Positions 12,020-25,100 of a DNA stretch of 64,000 nt are shown here, piece after piece; the first letter of the stretch is position 1; each line of letters starts with the position of its first letter. The notes below the pieces were generated by a model. It was not told the origin of the DNA, searched no databases, and was given only the letters and a program-made list of their open reading frames with translations. Source of the DNA: Gautieria morchelliformis (taxonomy: Eukaryota; Basidiomycota; Agaricomycetes; Gomphales; Gomphaceae). The DNA is taken from contig WHVA01000082.1 in NCBI GenBank assembly GCA_015179125.1, positions 124,001 through 188,000 on the forward strand, read 5' to 3'. Position numbers and translations under genes: made by a program.

Positions 12020-12989
12020 AAGCAGTCGACAAAGTTGTGCTCGCGCTAAGCTGCCGCCACGTGCACCTCGGATCATCAAGAGTCTGCTCATAGGCCATTG
12101 TAGGGCTTGGTAAGCTGCCGAATACACAGAACCATACGATGCAGACTGGTACAGTATTGGTAAGCTAACAATCTTAGGTAGACGTTACCTGTCATTAGTC
12201 ATCAATAGCAGCAACAATTAATTTGACTCTGATCTGCCCTTTCCCGCTGTGATACGCAGGTATACATCTAGGCCGGGGCCAAACAGTAGCCAAGATACAG
12301 GCGTTGATTGTAAGAAAGAAAGCTAGTTGAAGTTGAAGGCCAACTTTTCTCCACAGGTGATAAGAAATTGTGGTAGGCTCGGCGCAAATCAACGACCAAA
12401 GCGCTCGGAGTTTCGTTCCAAGGAGGCGGTATGTCCTGACTCACCCTCAACGTATCGTAGGCCGATTGGTCGCGCTTCGTTTTGTAATTTGATACAGAGT
12501 AGCCGTATAGATTGCCTTCACTGCAGGTTCAGTGAGCACTATTGTGATTGCGGATCAGAAAAACGCCTGCCACGTGGAGCTTGAGCTGATTGAAGTTGGT
12601 GGCCAGGGATGGTGAAGATGGGCAGGTAGAGTTCCACAACAAGACCTTGGCGAGGAGCCGATTTTCTTCCAGACTCCACAAATTACGCTGTGGATGGAAG
12701 GAAAGAGTCGAAGTCGAAGACCATATGTAGTTACTGTACGACCGTGACACAAAGTTATAACTCCGCTGGCAGCCACTGATTGCTTGAAACGATATTCCCA
12801 GGATACGGGTAACAACTTCTAAATCACTTACACTAGCAGTCATCCAGCTGACGTCACCTCTCTGCATATCAATCTCGGGAGCTCGCTTCCAGGCGGCGCA
12901 CCGTCTGCACCGTTCATATCGCTTCGAACGCTTCATATTGTGGGCAAGTTACGAGGAGGTAGTCAGCGTGATTTCCATACAGGTACTTA
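12020..12989. other. Stretch without a resolved gene
   Basis: Short coding-like pieces occur on both strands near 12540-12720, but no splice arrangement gave a convincing protein. It may be a decayed gene together with the flanking unidentified pieces. Confidence 0.3.
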
Positions 12990-13177
12990 TTGACAAAGGT
13001 TACCCGTCATGGGAAGCCGTCAATACCTGATTACAAACTTGATGCCACGTTCACAGAAGTGCGCTTCCGGCCGATCTGGGAGAGAGCCGCTGCGAGTGCC
13101 AATGGCTGGATTGTGATGGTTACGCATATGGGATTACACCCTTGGGAGTCGTATTCATCAGGAGGCGTCAGACTCGT
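12990..13177 (+). CDS. Unidentified exon-like piece
   Basis: A frame running from about 12990 encodes a protein-like segment containing PDYKLDATFTEVRFRPIWE and MVTHMGLHPWESYSSGG, ending at a GTACGT splice-donor-like site at 13178. I do not recognise the family. It could be the last recognisable exon of the gene hinted at by the 11560-12019 piece. It lies about 220 bp before the glycosyltransferase start, on the same strand. Confidence 0.3.
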
Positions 13178-13328
13178 ACGTATCGAGCAGTTCCAAGCGA
13201 CTGATTACAACTAAATGCAGCCCGGGTTAAACTCACATATTACAGTAGAGCTAGCTGCTTATTAAATATTATACTGCAACAGGGCCGGCTGAACTGTGTG
13301 CTTACCGTGACACTTTTAATCCAGTTAT

Positions 13329-13336
13329 TATATATA
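13329..13336 (+). promoter_or_regulatory. TATA-like element of the glycosyltransferase gene
   Basis: TATATATA lies 61-68 bases before the glycosyltransferase ATG, a usual distance for a short fungal 5' leader. The position is the only evidence. Confidence 0.4.
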
Positions 13337-13396
13337 TCAGCAGCAAGATACTCTCTGGCAGCCATTCGTTCCACTCTCCACATTTTTCATTCTGTC

Positions 13397-15541
13397 ATGG
13401 GATCGTCGCAAGACACCATCTCTGGGCATATTGTCCTGCTATGCATGCCTGGGTGGGGTAGGTGTAACAAGATTTCTTAACGAAGAACCTGTTAATCTTA
13501 TCACTGTTGCTTTAGGACACCTCAGGCCGTTCTGTGCGCTTGCAGCCAAGGTTGTAAAAGAGCGCCCCGATGTTGCTGTCACTCTGCTGATAGTGGGAGA
13601 ATATGGTCAACGAATGGAACGCGAGATAAGTAGATATTTCTCAGCTGGCGAGGCAGACCTCAGGGCTAGGGCCAATATAAGGTACTCGAACCCACAATCC
13701 TCTTGTATGATTCGACTTGAACTTTCCGTAGACTGGTCAATATGTATGAGCGGGGAGGCATCGACCTTGGTACATTGATGCCGATGATTGTACAAGAGTT
13801 TCCGGGTTATTACGACAAGCTGGTAAACTGTAAACCTGTCCAGTGTCTCGAGACCAACCATACCTTCGAGGCAATCCGGAAACCAACGGCTGTGGTTCTT
13901 GACGTAAGTGTTTTCGTATTGCCATGACCACGCTGTTACTTACATTGACGTTCTAGTTTTTCCTTCTTCCCATTTTACAACATATAAGATCTGTGACCGG
14001 AAGAAGTATTCCGGTGCTTGCTTGGGGTTCCCCATACGCCTCTTTCACACTTGCCGTCATGGGGCCGGAGAAATTTGGCGGGTTCGGGGATGTGGAAGCG
14101 AAGGCCCGCACGCAGGCTGAAGCTACTGGGAGAAAATTAGACGATATCATTGATGAGGTAAATATGGTCCTAGTTTGCGTTGCGCTGCCACTAAAATAGA
14201 TTGGGCGCTGTTAGTTGTATCACCCGTCAAGCGGACACCTGAAAAATTTGGCTGGATTGCCGCCAATGTACGACTATGAATGGGTTTCTCAGGAGGTGGG
14301 TTCGAGAACTACTGGTCAAAATTGTACTAATAGTGTTTACCTTCCAGCCAGAACCGGGACTTCCACAAAATGAAATGTTTACCACCGCGTACAGGTGCGT
14401 AGATGCGCAAGGCGCTGCTTTGATTTTCACCTGATGATATCCCGTTTTAAAGATTTGCCTGTGAATGTGACGGATTTGTCTCGGTCTCAAGCGCCGCATA
14501 CGAACCAAAGAGCCTTGAAGCTATGCGCGCATGGCTTGGGGAGACCAACCGTCCGGTATACGCTATTGGACCGTTGATTCCCCCTGGTTTCGGAGATACC
14601 GGGCTGTCCGACGTGGCAAAACAGATGGAATTTGCCTCCTCGAACAATGGAGATGAATTTGACACTTTCCTGGAAAACCAGCTCAAAAGCCACGGAGAGC
14701 GATCTGTTATCTACGTGAGTCATGTGAGTATGAACTGCTACGGATCCTTGACCACTCTTAATCTCTAGGTCTCCTTCGGAAGCTATTGGTGGCCTCAGAA
14801 AAATGAACATGCATGGATACTGGTGGATGTGCTTCTGGAGCTTGGCATCCCTTTCGTAAGCGTCACCATTACTCTTCAGCACATCATCAGTACTAACCCT
14901 GAATTCAGATATTTTCACACGCCTCTGCAAAAGCTGTCATACCACCAGGATATGCTGAAAAGATCAAGCAATCTGGAATTGGGCTTCTCTCGAAATGGTC
15001 TCCACAACAGACCATCTTGAATCATCCCGTGTGTGCTAAATGTCACGATTAGTAGTTATATATAGATTGACTTGTTTTTCCTCAGGCTACTGGATGGTTC
15101 CTGACACATTGTGGGCAGAATAGCGTTACAGAAGCAATGGCGCAAGGGATACCAATGTACGTTCGCGTCCACTGTTGCGCGTGTACATTATATTTATTGG
15201 TACCACCTTATTTCAGGATTGCGTGGCCGCTCGACGCTGATCAGCCTGTCAACGCCGCTCATCTCACGCTCAATCTCGATGTCGCGTTTCAAATGGTTGA
15301 AGTCCGTACGGGACCTGGCTTGAAGCCACTCTATCGCGGGGTACATCCCACGGGTACTAATGAAGCCGTAGCGGCTGAGGCACGCAGTATTCTTCAAAAG
15401 GCTCGAGGACCTGAGGGGGAGCGAAAGAGACGCAATGCGGAGTCAATGCGATACAAGTGGAAGAAAGAGTGGGAGGAGGGTGGGGAAGCACTGAGCAACC
15501 TGAGGAGATTTCTGGCTGACAGTTCAAGTAATTCAGAGTAG
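13397..15541 (+). CDS. UDP-glycosyltransferase (GT1 family), 11 exons, 530 aa
   Basis: Exons 13397-13457, 13516-13681, 13732-13903, 13957-14157, 14215-14295, 14348-14394, 14453-14714, 14769-14855, 14909-15028, 15086-15156 and 15217-15541 give 531 codons with every junction in frame. The ten introns are 50-60 bp with GT..AG ends. The product starts with GHIVLLCMPGWGHLRP, the GT1 acceptor-side motif whose GHLRP histidine is the usual catalytic base. The donor (PSPG-like) region near residues 388-432 shows WSPQQTILNHP, THCGQNSVTEA and PLDADQP, which bind the UDP-sugar. Enzymes of this family move a sugar from UDP-sugar to a small lipophilic acceptor; the acceptor here is unknown. No signal peptide or membrane anchor is seen, so it is likely cytosolic. 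Length is normal. The gene looks intact and may belong with the monooxygenase and P450 remnants to the right. Confidence 0.92.
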
Positions 15542-16189
15542 CACATAGAGATTCATAAAGTATGACTAATTAGAGCAATTTTGAAGCCAGTATTTACTAA
15601 CTCCCTTTATTCTAATACGGTAACTTTGCACTAATTGAATTGACCCTCAAACTTGCGCTAAAAATAAAAGTGCATCTTGATTGTCATACATTGTGACAGC
15701 AAGGAAGCCTGAGCTGTGCACTGAGGAATGCATTAAAAAACATTAATTACAGCAAGTTTGTTGAAAAAGAGGTTATCTAACTCCTGTGACCCAAACCACC
15801 CTCCAATGGTTGACCTTATTTGCCATCATGTTACAGGGTGGGGGCTGGGCAGATGTCTCCATACCAAGTTTGATGGTATGGTAGGGGGTAGGAGGAGAGG
15901 AGAGGAAAGAACGCAAAGGAGAATGACGTCAGTGGAACACATTGTCATTGTGGGCCAAGGGAAAAAGGATAGGCCAACAGGCCTCAGAAGGAAGCCATGG
16001 GAACAAAGCCACAAAAAATTATTGTGACTTGAAAGGAGAAGCCGAAAAGGGTTGTGGTCAATTAGGAGGAAAGGGGAAAGGGGAAAGATAACCGAGGACA
16101 GGGACGATAAATAGGACACAGCACAGGGAAAGGAGGGAAGAGGATGAGGTGAGTGAGAGCCTAGGCAGAAGCAAATGTGATTATGGGAT
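15542..16189. other. 3' flank of the glycosyltransferase and start of repeat-derived DNA
   Basis: Bases 15542-15750 are the AT-rich 3' flank of the glycosyltransferase. From about 15760 the plus strand is purine-rich (many GGAAAGG runs) and leads into the gag remnant of Gypsy family C; it is probably the decayed leader of that element. No gene is seen. Confidence 0.4.
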
Positions 16190-17738
16190 GAAGTGGTGGG
16201 TAGAGCCGGGAATGATGCCCCCCTCCCACTAAAAAAAAAACCCTGGGAGCTGCAGAAAAGGGGTGCAGCTGATTCCCCAGGAAGGCGAAAGGGGTCGGGC
16301 ATCAGCTTCCTCAAGGGAATGGCTCTTGATTATTTTGAGCCCTACCTTGCTGATGACCACGCTGACAAGCCCGTATGGGCCTCGGATTATGGCAGTCATG
16401 GAAGAGCTTCACTTGAACTTAGGCCCCTATGACCAGGTTGCCAATGCTGAGATAGAGCTTGAAAACCTTGTCATGAAGGACAACACAAGGCAACTCAGTT
16501 TTTTGTCGACTTTTACAGGCTTGCATCCATGCTTCAGCACAATGATTCAGCTTTGCATCGCTGAGCATACATTGCTCTGCTGAAGTGAATCAAAGACAAA
16601 ATGGTGCATTTCAACAAACCCCAAACCCTTGATGGCCTCCAAGATCTTGTCCAGAAAATTGACCAAAGGTGTTGGGAATGTCATGGTGAAGTCTCTCGTG
16701 AGACCCACAATGCACCCAAACCCAAGGCTGGATCTGGTCAGTCACATTCCAATCACTCATGTCCTGTGCTTCAAGGACACAGCATGCTAGTGGCAGGGTG
16801 TCAAGATTGGTTTTTGGGTGTTTAGTTGTTAGCAACTCGGGGTTATGGCAGGGAAGGTTCGGTAGAGCTCTTAGAAAGCTAGAATCAAATTCACTCTCTC
16901 AGTGAATTTATTGTCACTGTTATATTAATACAATACCTAGAATCAAATTCACTACATGATTTTCAGTCAACATGCTATGAAAATATAAAGAATACTACTC
17001 GCCTCTCTCAGTGAATTTATTGTCACTGAGAGAGGAGCACTATCCTGTCTCAGAAGGCATATATGTGCACCTGGCCCTTTAGCGCTCAAGAACTCGTGCG
17101 TCGAAGTCATTTCAAACTCCGCTGGGTGCAGCCGCTTGTGAAAATAGAGATAACAAAATGAAATGGAGAGGTAGGGAGTGACTGGAAAATTTCGAAAATA
17201 ATCAGAGAAATGGAGGCATGGTACAAGAACAATGTGAGAAGAGATTGAAACACCATACAATAAATCGAATATATTATGCTTGAGTTTGGTGCAGGAGCAT
17301 AAATGCACCCAACATTAGTATCGTGTGCCAGTGAATCACAGATACGCGAACACAGTGAATGCCCAAATGCCTTGTGCAGCAAAGGGTGTGGTTCAGCAAA
17401 GGAATCCCAACCAGTCAAGATGTACCAGGTATAGGGTGATCTAAGTAAAGGACCCTAATCTACAGTTGAAGCGAATAGCTCACATAGCTTGACATGTAAC
17501 GTGCAAAGCTCTGTGGAAAAGCCATTCAGGGATGAACGATCCTTTCATTGGTGAAGACCCTCCTTTGGAGGCCTTCAGGTATGACCCTGAAGAGCAAAGT
17601 GGTGAAGACAAGAGGGGAAGACTCACAAGTGAAGTCCCAGTCCTTTCTGAGAGGTAGCAGGCAAGAAGGGGATGCCCAGGATGGTGATCATGACATGGCA
17701 AAGCAGTGCACAAGGTAGACATATGATAATTGAGACAA
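16190..17738 (+). mobile_element. Gypsy family C fossil: gag remnant, end of pol and 3' LTR part
   Basis: Bases 16190-16745 encode a retrotransposon gag-type segment (YFEPYLADD, LHLNLGPYDQVA, MVHFNKPQTLDGL). It is joined to the sequence that closes pol in the related family B element (CPVL.GHSML) and then to a TGTCAAGATTGG LTR start at 16799. The LTR resumes after the nested solo LTR (16827-17314) and runs to about 17738, where the LINE leader begins. Most of pol is absent and the remnant is broken. The LTR matches the complete family C copy at 46592-47866 but is rich in TG/CA where that copy has CG, so it is older. Confidence 0.75.
16827..17314 (+). repeat. Solo LTR, family A, copy 1
   Basis: The 488-bp copy runs from TGTTAGCAACTCGGGG to ATGCACCCAACA and is flanked by a perfect 5-bp target duplication TTAGT (16822-16826 and 17315-17319). 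It interrupts the family C LTR. An inverted second copy lies at 49137-49979. No coding sequence of the parent element is in the window. Confidence 0.92.
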
Positions 17739-17869
17739 ATCTTTTGCACTCCGACCACCACCATTGCCTGGGAGCATCTTAAGTTCTAGCCACCTCCACA
17801 TAATTAACTACATAGCTACAGTTCTATAACACTCCCTACACACTAAAAGAAACTCTCTGACCTGGGCCC

Positions 17870-19755
17870 ATGTCGAATGACGTGTCGACTAGCGGTGCCA
17901 AGGGCAGGAACGCGGCCACGCCACGGCAGACGGCAACACCGAGCATGGCGCAGACGAGGCTCGATATGCAGGGCCGGATCCAACCAAGGGCGGCGGCAAC
18001 AGCGGGCCCAGCCAAAGAAAAGCAGACAGAGCCGGTGATGCGCATCGAAAACCCAAACGAGAAGAGGGCAACAGCAACCCGACCGGCCACCAGAGGAGCG
18101 GCAGCGGACCCAGAGACGATGACCAGAGATGAGATAAGGAACCTTCCAGGGCAGGAGATAGCAGATGCGGAAGAAGGTAAGCAGTATCTTGAGCGTACGC
18201 TGCTGATAGTACCAGGTATGCCGTGGACGGTTGACACATTATCCACCGCTATCCTCCAAGTTACGCAGTACAAAGGGGTACTGAGGCAAGCGGTGAACGC
18301 ACTGAGATCAATCGCGTTTGTGCTAGAGCGGGTAGAGGATGATGCAAGATGCGAAAGGATAGCGAGTCAGGTGAAGGAGAGCCTAGCTGCGGAGGGCAAT
18401 GCGCTGTCGGCCAAGATAATAGAGGCCATGGCGCTGATTGACAGGGCCACAGCAGCAGCGGTGGCTGCCGCCGAACTATCCCAACAGGTCACTGAGGATG
18501 CGGCAGCGGTGGTCAACTCGATACAGGACCCCTCGACCACAGTAGCCACCTCGGTGACCCAAATCAACAAAACCACGACCACGTATCGGGATGCCCTGAA
18601 GAAGGCAACAACGCCATCTCAGCATGCGTCAGCCAGTGTACCTACCCTCGACATCAGGGTTCGTGCGAGAGCAAGTGTCAAGCTGAGGCAGCTGTTGGTT
18701 GATGGGGCAAACCCGGGGGAGCGGATTCTGGCAGGCCTACTTAGTGTCAGCCTGGTCGCAAAGGCGAATGGAATCATCGAGAAGATGGATAAGGAGGGGA
18801 CCCACGCCATTGTTAGTGCGAGGCGACTCACCAACAGCAGGGTCCTATTCGAGCTCAACTCTGAGGGGGCAGTGAGGTGGCTCAATGAGGCACAGCACAG
18901 GGTCGTATTCACAGAGGCCCTTGCGCCGGACGCCAGAATAAAAGCACGGCTTTTCCCGCTGGTACTACAGTTCATACCACTCCACTTTGGTCCGGAGGTG
19001 GAAGGGGAGCTGCAGGGAATAGAGGAAACCAACAGGCTGCCGCGAGGCGCCATCGACTGGGCCAGGTGGATCAAACCTAGGGAGCATCGGGCCTCGAGCC
19101 AAACGTGCGGCCATGCACTGATCATGTTTACGACGCCGGAGGTGGCAAATAGGGTGCTCACCAACGGCCTTATAGTCTGTCAAAAACGGGTGTACGCTGA
19201 GAAATGTAAGAAAGAGCCCACCAGGTGTCTCAAATGTCAGGGGTGGAACCATGTGTCGCCTGCCCGCAAGAGCACGATACCTGCGGCACCTGCGCTGGAC
19301 GGCACAGGACCAGTGCGTGCGACTGTACCAGAGTGCGGTGCGCCTCCTGCAGGACCCATGACCACGCCAGCTGGGCATGAACGTGCCCTACCTTCCTGAG
19401 CAAGTGTGCTGAGCTAGACATCAGGCTGCTAGAAAACCAGATGCCATATTTCCCGACTGAGGAGGCCTGGACACACCTTTCACAGCCTCCTAAAGCGCCA
19501 CCGCCACTGCCACCACCCGCTCCATGGCGCGATGGGGAATGGGAAACCGTCACGTGCCGGGGTAAGTACAGACAGCTGATGCTGCCCTACAGAGCAGAGA
19601 CGCCGGACCCAACTGCTACTCGCCAGCCGCGGCCACCGCCTCCACTATGGCGAGAGAGTCCGGCCACCTCCCCTAACAGCCTTGCCATAGGCCCGACCCC
19701 CCGCTGGGGAGACACAGACGGAGACACAGGGCCGCCCCCATCGAGTCAGCAATAA
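17870..19755 (+). pseudogene. LINE 1 ORF1 (nucleic-acid-binding protein)
   Basis: The frame from ATG 17870 has an Ala/Thr-rich basic N-terminus, a helical region, and a region near residues 265-430 reminiscent of the RNA-binding part of fungal LINE ORF1 proteins. It then has zinc-knuckle residues (CLKCQGWNH). Shortly after that, near 19252, the frame shifts. In the shifted frame the Cys/His-rich part continues (CGTCAGRHRTSAC) with a stop near 19378, and the Pro-rich C-terminal part from 19441 ends at TAA 19753-19755. The protein is thought to coat the LINE RNA and bring it to the target. Two lesions are visible, so it is a pseudogene. Confidence 0.82.
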
Positions 19756-21611
19756 TGTCATATACGCTGGGACCGGCACCGAAGAGACTGAGAATTTTCC
19801 AACAAAACCTCAATAAATCAGACAAGGCACAATACGATCTCATAAATTCAGCGGCCCACGAGGAATGGGACATTTTACTACTGCAAGAGCCATACATCGA
19901 CAAGCTGGGGAACACGAAGGCTAACCATAATTGGCGCATTCTCTATCCTACCTCACATTTAACTAACAACTCCACAAAGCGATCGGTGATCCTCGTGAAT
20001 GCAGCAATCGACACCAACGCCTCGTCACAGGTGTCCTTTGCGGGGAACAACGACGTGACGGCAATACAATTCAGACATCCATGGGGCAAAGTCACAATAT
20101 TCAACATCTATAACGACTGTGCACACTCGGACACACTGCAGGCCACTGACAGCTACATCGACTCGGAGTGTAGGAATATTATCCAGCAGGAGACGGACTC
20201 GATGATGTGGTGCGGTGACTTCAATCGGCACCACCCCATGTGGGACGAAGAAAGAAACCATCACTTATTTACGGCGGAGACAACTACGGATGCAGAAGAG
20301 CTAATCTCGCTCCTAGCCGACTACAACATGATGATGGCCCTACCCAAGTGCACGCCCACCCTGCAGTCCATGGTTACCAAGAACTGGACAAGGGTGGACA
20401 ATGTCTTCTGCACAGACAACATCGCCGGCTCTGTCATAGCCTGCGACACTGCCCCAGGCAGGAGGGGGCCAGGCACGGACCACGTTCCGATACTCACAAC
20501 TGTCGATGTAGAGGTGGAGGTCAGACACTAGGAGCCGTACTGCAAGTTCAGGATGGTCGACTGGAATGAATTCCGGGAGCGGCTGGGGGAGCAGTTGGAG
20601 AATGTACCGGATGCTGAGGAGCTGACAACAATAGATAAGTATAATGAAATGGTGGATGCACTGACCGCTGCTATTCAGGGAACTATAGACGAGGTCGTGC
20701 CGCTGTCGAAGCCGGTGCTGCACTTGCACAGGTGGTGGAACAGGGAGCTCACAGAGCTTAAGAGAGCTAAAAACAGGCTAAACCATCAGTCATACATTCA
20801 CAGAGCGATCGCTGACCATCCCTCCCATAAGGAACACAAGGACATCAGCGAGAAGTATAGCATGGCAATAGGCAGGGCGAAGCACAGCACTGGGCGGATT
20901 ATCTTGAGGAGCTCAACGATGGCCTACTCTGGACCGCCAATAAGTACCTGGCCAATCCGGTGACAGATGGTGGGAGGTCTCGGATCCCCACACTGCACGT
21001 AACAGACCCAGATGGTGACACCCATGCTGCTGAGACCAACGAGGACAAGAGCAGGGTCCTGGCGGCAGTGTTCTTCCCGCCAAAGCCGCCCGAATCACTA
21101 GTGCCCGCAAGCTACAAATACCCAAGCGAGTGAATCACAGCTTCCAGCTCCACGAGGGACAGCTCAGGAGGCAGATAGACAAGTTGAAGCCCCACAAGGC
21201 ACCTGGCGATGACGGGATACCGAATATCGTCCTGAAGGAGTCTGTAGACAAGCTCGCTGAGTACCTTCTATGCATCTTCCGTGCTACATTTGTGCTGAAC
21301 ACATATAGCAACAACTGGAAGTCCTGGGTCACGGTGGTGCTGAGGAAGCCAGGTAAAGCGAGCTATGAGGTGCCGAAGTCATACCATCCCATTGCGCTGC
21401 TCAACACAATAGGGAAGCTGCTAATGGTGATTGTAGCAGAGGATCTGGTGTACATGACAGATGAGTACCACCTCCTGCCGGCAAATCAGTTCGGCGGAAG
21501 GCCTGGTAGGACCACCTCAGACTCCCTACACTTAGTCGTCAACAAAATAAAAGGGACATGGCGCAGAAAGAAGGTTGCGGTGATGCTCTTCCTGGACATC
21601 GAGGGGGCCTT

Positions 21612-22100
21612 TGTCAGGGGACACCCTGTTTTCCATTTCCAGTTCCGACACCGCACCCAGTTCCGACTCCATTTCTGACTCCGCTTCCGTTTCCGATTCC
21701 ATCTCCGCCTCCGCTTTCGGAAATGATTCCGCTTCTGGGAGAACTTCCACCAGTTCTGTTCGCCTTGCCAGTTCCACTCTAATTTCCGACTTCCACTCTC
21801 GGAACAGTGTCGGAAATCAAGCGACTCGCGTAATAGGTGGCATCAAGGGTCGATCAAGGGTCAGGGTGGTCAGGGAGATGCAGGGTTGATGGCGGGTGCC
21901 AAGTGTGTCCCTGGCTGCGCAGTGTAGTATAATACGGGCTCGCTGACATTGGGGGTCCTTAGACTTTTCTCTTTGGATTTCCCCTTGTCAGGTGAGAATC
22001 CCCTCTCTTGTATACTCAGTTCATTTATACATACTTTGGATTTCCCCTTGTCAGTTGTGTGGTGGTGTGATCTCCACAACCAGTCAGGGTTGCCCTTACA
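21612..22100 (+). repeat. 5' LTR of Gypsy B
   Basis: Starts TGTCAGGGGACACC and ends TGCCCTTACA. A TATA-like TATAATA lies at 21928-21934, and AGACTTTTCT at 21961-21970 sits about 33 bases after it, where transcription would be expected to start. Confidence 0.95.
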
Positions 22101-22102
22101 GC

Positions 22103-22112
22103 AGAAAAGTCT
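22103..22112 (+). promoter_or_regulatory. Self-complementary primer site of Gypsy B
   Basis: AGAAAAGTCT, two bases after the 5' LTR, is the exact reverse complement of AGACTTTTCT at 21961-21970 in the same LTR. No tRNA-complementary site is obvious at this position. A self-complementary site of this length and placement is the hallmark of self-priming in the Tf1/sushi lineage of Ty3/Gypsy elements. Assignment here is inference. Confidence 0.6.
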
Positions 22113-25100
22113 CTTCCCTAGAGGACCGGCCCGGTCGTACTGCGCGTTGCATTCGCCATAGGTGCGTTCGGAATTGGAGACAGCGACTCGGAGATCGCAA
22201 CCTCTTCCGCACACACAGTGTACGACAGCCCCTCTTCTTACGTCAAGCTCCCAACCCTGGAAATCCTGTCCCATATTTCTCCTTCCAACATGGATCTGGA
22301 CGATCGTCTTCGGAATATGGAGGAGGAATTGACGCGGAACTGGATGAAGACCGACGCGATTGAAACAGCCTTACAAGCGATTTTGGCTAAGTTAGAGATT
22401 CCACAAAGTGGTGGAAATGAAATGCTGGATGATCCGGATTTCGGAAAAGCGGAAGTAGCGGAAGAGAGGGTCTCCGCGAAGTTGGCAAAGGTCAAACCTG
22501 CAACTCTGGCGGACTTTGACGGAGATCGGGAGAAGGGACGCGCATTCTTCAACACATGCAGCATCTATTTCGCAATTGTCGGAGACCTCTTTCCGAACGA
22601 CCAGGCTCGGATTCACTGGGCATTGTCCTTTTTCAAGTCGGACCGCGCAGCCCGTTTTGCAAACAAGGTGATCTGACATGAAGCAAAGGGCAAGGGGAAC
22701 TACTTCCGGGACTGGGACGCCTTCGAGAAAACATTTTCCGACCAGTTCTGCCTGAAAAACGAGCAGCTCACAGCCCTTACGAAGCTCGAGGGAGCTAGCT
22801 GGTACCAGGCCAAGGATCCGGTCGATGACTACATCGATCGCTTCCAGGAGCTCATTGACCTTGCGGAGTATGACGACGACAAGACGATCGTCATCAAATT
22901 CTGACGAGGACTTGATCCGACACTCCAGAACCAAGTCGCGCTGCTTGGGGATGGAGCTCCGGATTTTGATGACCCGGAAGGGTGGTACCAAGCTGCGCAG
23001 AGGGTGTCCCGGAACAGGGAAGCAAATGAGGCCTTCGTGGAGACGAGCCGGAACATGACACACAGTTCCACTCGTCCTACTCCACCTGTGCCAAAACCCG
23101 GAAGCGCATTCATTCCCACACGGAAAATATTTCCGACGCTTGCTCCGCCTGCTCCTATTAGGAACCATAGCCCTCCTCCCTTGAAGAGCGGCCCTGCCCC
23201 AATGGATGTTGACCGCATGCGCAGAAAAGGCCGCGGAACTATCACCTGCTTCCAATGTCAACAACCAGGCCACTATGCTCGCGAGTGCCCCCAAGCCTTT
23301 GATATCCGGCTTATGACCACAGAGGAGAAACTCGAGCTCCTTCCAGAGTTCCTCGCACTTGCGGACATAAGCGGAATGCCCACTGCGGAAGAAGTTTCCG
23401 AAAATACGGAACATGGTCCACCGGAAGCGGAGGATGCGTCGGATTTTGTGACGCGCAGCAGGTGAGATGTGTGCCCCTGCTGCCTGTACATAACTGGTTT
23501 GCCTGTCTTGAAGTAGAGAATGAAAAGCCCCCACTCCCCTCACTTCGTACAGACCCACCAGATAAAGTCACACAAAAACCGAATCCGACACCCCGTCCAT
23601 CCCACATCCGCCCTTGGGAGAAACGCCTTCCGAAGCACTATGTTGTTGCTGCCACCCCTGGCCCCAAGTCACTAGTCATTAAGGTGGAGATCCAGACGAC
23701 AGATACAGTGGAAGTCAAATCCGGACCCGCCCTTGTCGATTGTGGGGCCACTGGTCAGTTTATAGACCGGAACTATGTGGAACGGAACCGACTGACCATG
23801 CGGAAGTTGCAACGTGCAATCCCGGTGTTCAATGTGGATGGAAGCCCCAACGAGGCAGGGTCCATCACGGAGATAGTAGACACAATTCTCCGCTATGATG
23901 GACACTCAGAACGCACTTCCTTTGCAGTCACCAGCCTGGGGAAGCAAGACATCATCCTCGGGTTTACCTGGCTTCAGGAGCACAACCCGGAGATCAATTG
24001 GCAGACTCTGAAGGTACTGATGAGTCGATGTCCAGCCAAGTGTCACATGTGCCGGTCGGAAGTGCAGAAGGAGCGCCAGGAGCAGCGGAAGACCGAACGG
24101 CTCATATAGACATGGCGTTCTGGCCCCCATCCACTGCTTGCAGAAGAAGACCCGGAAGCGGAATTTGAACCGGATCCCACTTCCAATTCCGATTCCGACT
24201 CCGACGTCATCCGACGCCACCCGGAAGACACTCTGGCGGAAGGGGAGCGCTTGCTGTACATAAACCTTCCGCCGGAAGCAGAACACATCCGCGCCACCGG
24301 AAATATTTCACAACGCCTTGCTGAAGCCTCCAAGAGGCATGATAGAGTGGAGGCGGAAATTCCGGAGTACCTGCAGGAGTTCGAGGACATCTTTTCCAAG
24401 GAGTCGTTTGATGCCCTGCCTCCACGGAAGCTGTGGGACCACGCCATCGAGTTGGAGCCTGGGTCAAAGCCCACCAACTGCAAAGTCTACCCGCTGTCAC
24501 CCAAGGAGCAGGTAGAGCTCAGTGCATTCCTTGCGGAAAACCTCCGTACAGGGAGGACCCGCCCCTCCAAGTCGCCCATGGCATCTCCAGTGTTCTTCAT
24601 CAAGAAGAAGGACGGCTCTCTCAGACTTGTGCAGGATTACCGGGCCTTGAATGCGATCACGATCAAGAACCGGTACCCCATTCCACTCATTTCCGAACTG
24701 ATCACACAACTCCACGGGGCGAGGTACTTCACTAAGCTGGATGTCCGCTGGGGCTCCAATAATGTCCGGATCCGGGAGGGAGACGAGTGGAAGGCCGCAT
24801 TCCGCACCAACCGAGGACTCTTTGAGCCACAGGTCATGTTCTTTGGCCTCACCAACAGTCCTGCCACGTTCCAGACGATGATGAATGACATTTTCCGTGA
24901 CATGATAGCAGAAGGGGTTGTCTGCATCTACCTCGATGACATCCTCATCTTCACAAAAACAATGTCCGAACATCGGGAAGTCGTGCGGAGAGTGCTGGAA
25001 CGGCTCCGGGAGTACAACCTGTGTCTCAAGCCGGAAAAGTGCGAATTTGAGCGGACGCAGATAGAGTATCTTGGGGTGATTGTGTCGGAGGGAAAGGTGG

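Noticed and set aside
15826-16314. 162-aa minus-strand frame
   Set aside because: It is Ser/Leu/Pro-rich because the opposite strand is purine-rich, and it has no start context or family features.
17836-19553. Long minus-strand frames opposite LINE ORF1
   Set aside because: The plus strand encodes recognisable LINE ORF1 with zinc knuckles next to ORF2, so these are shadows.
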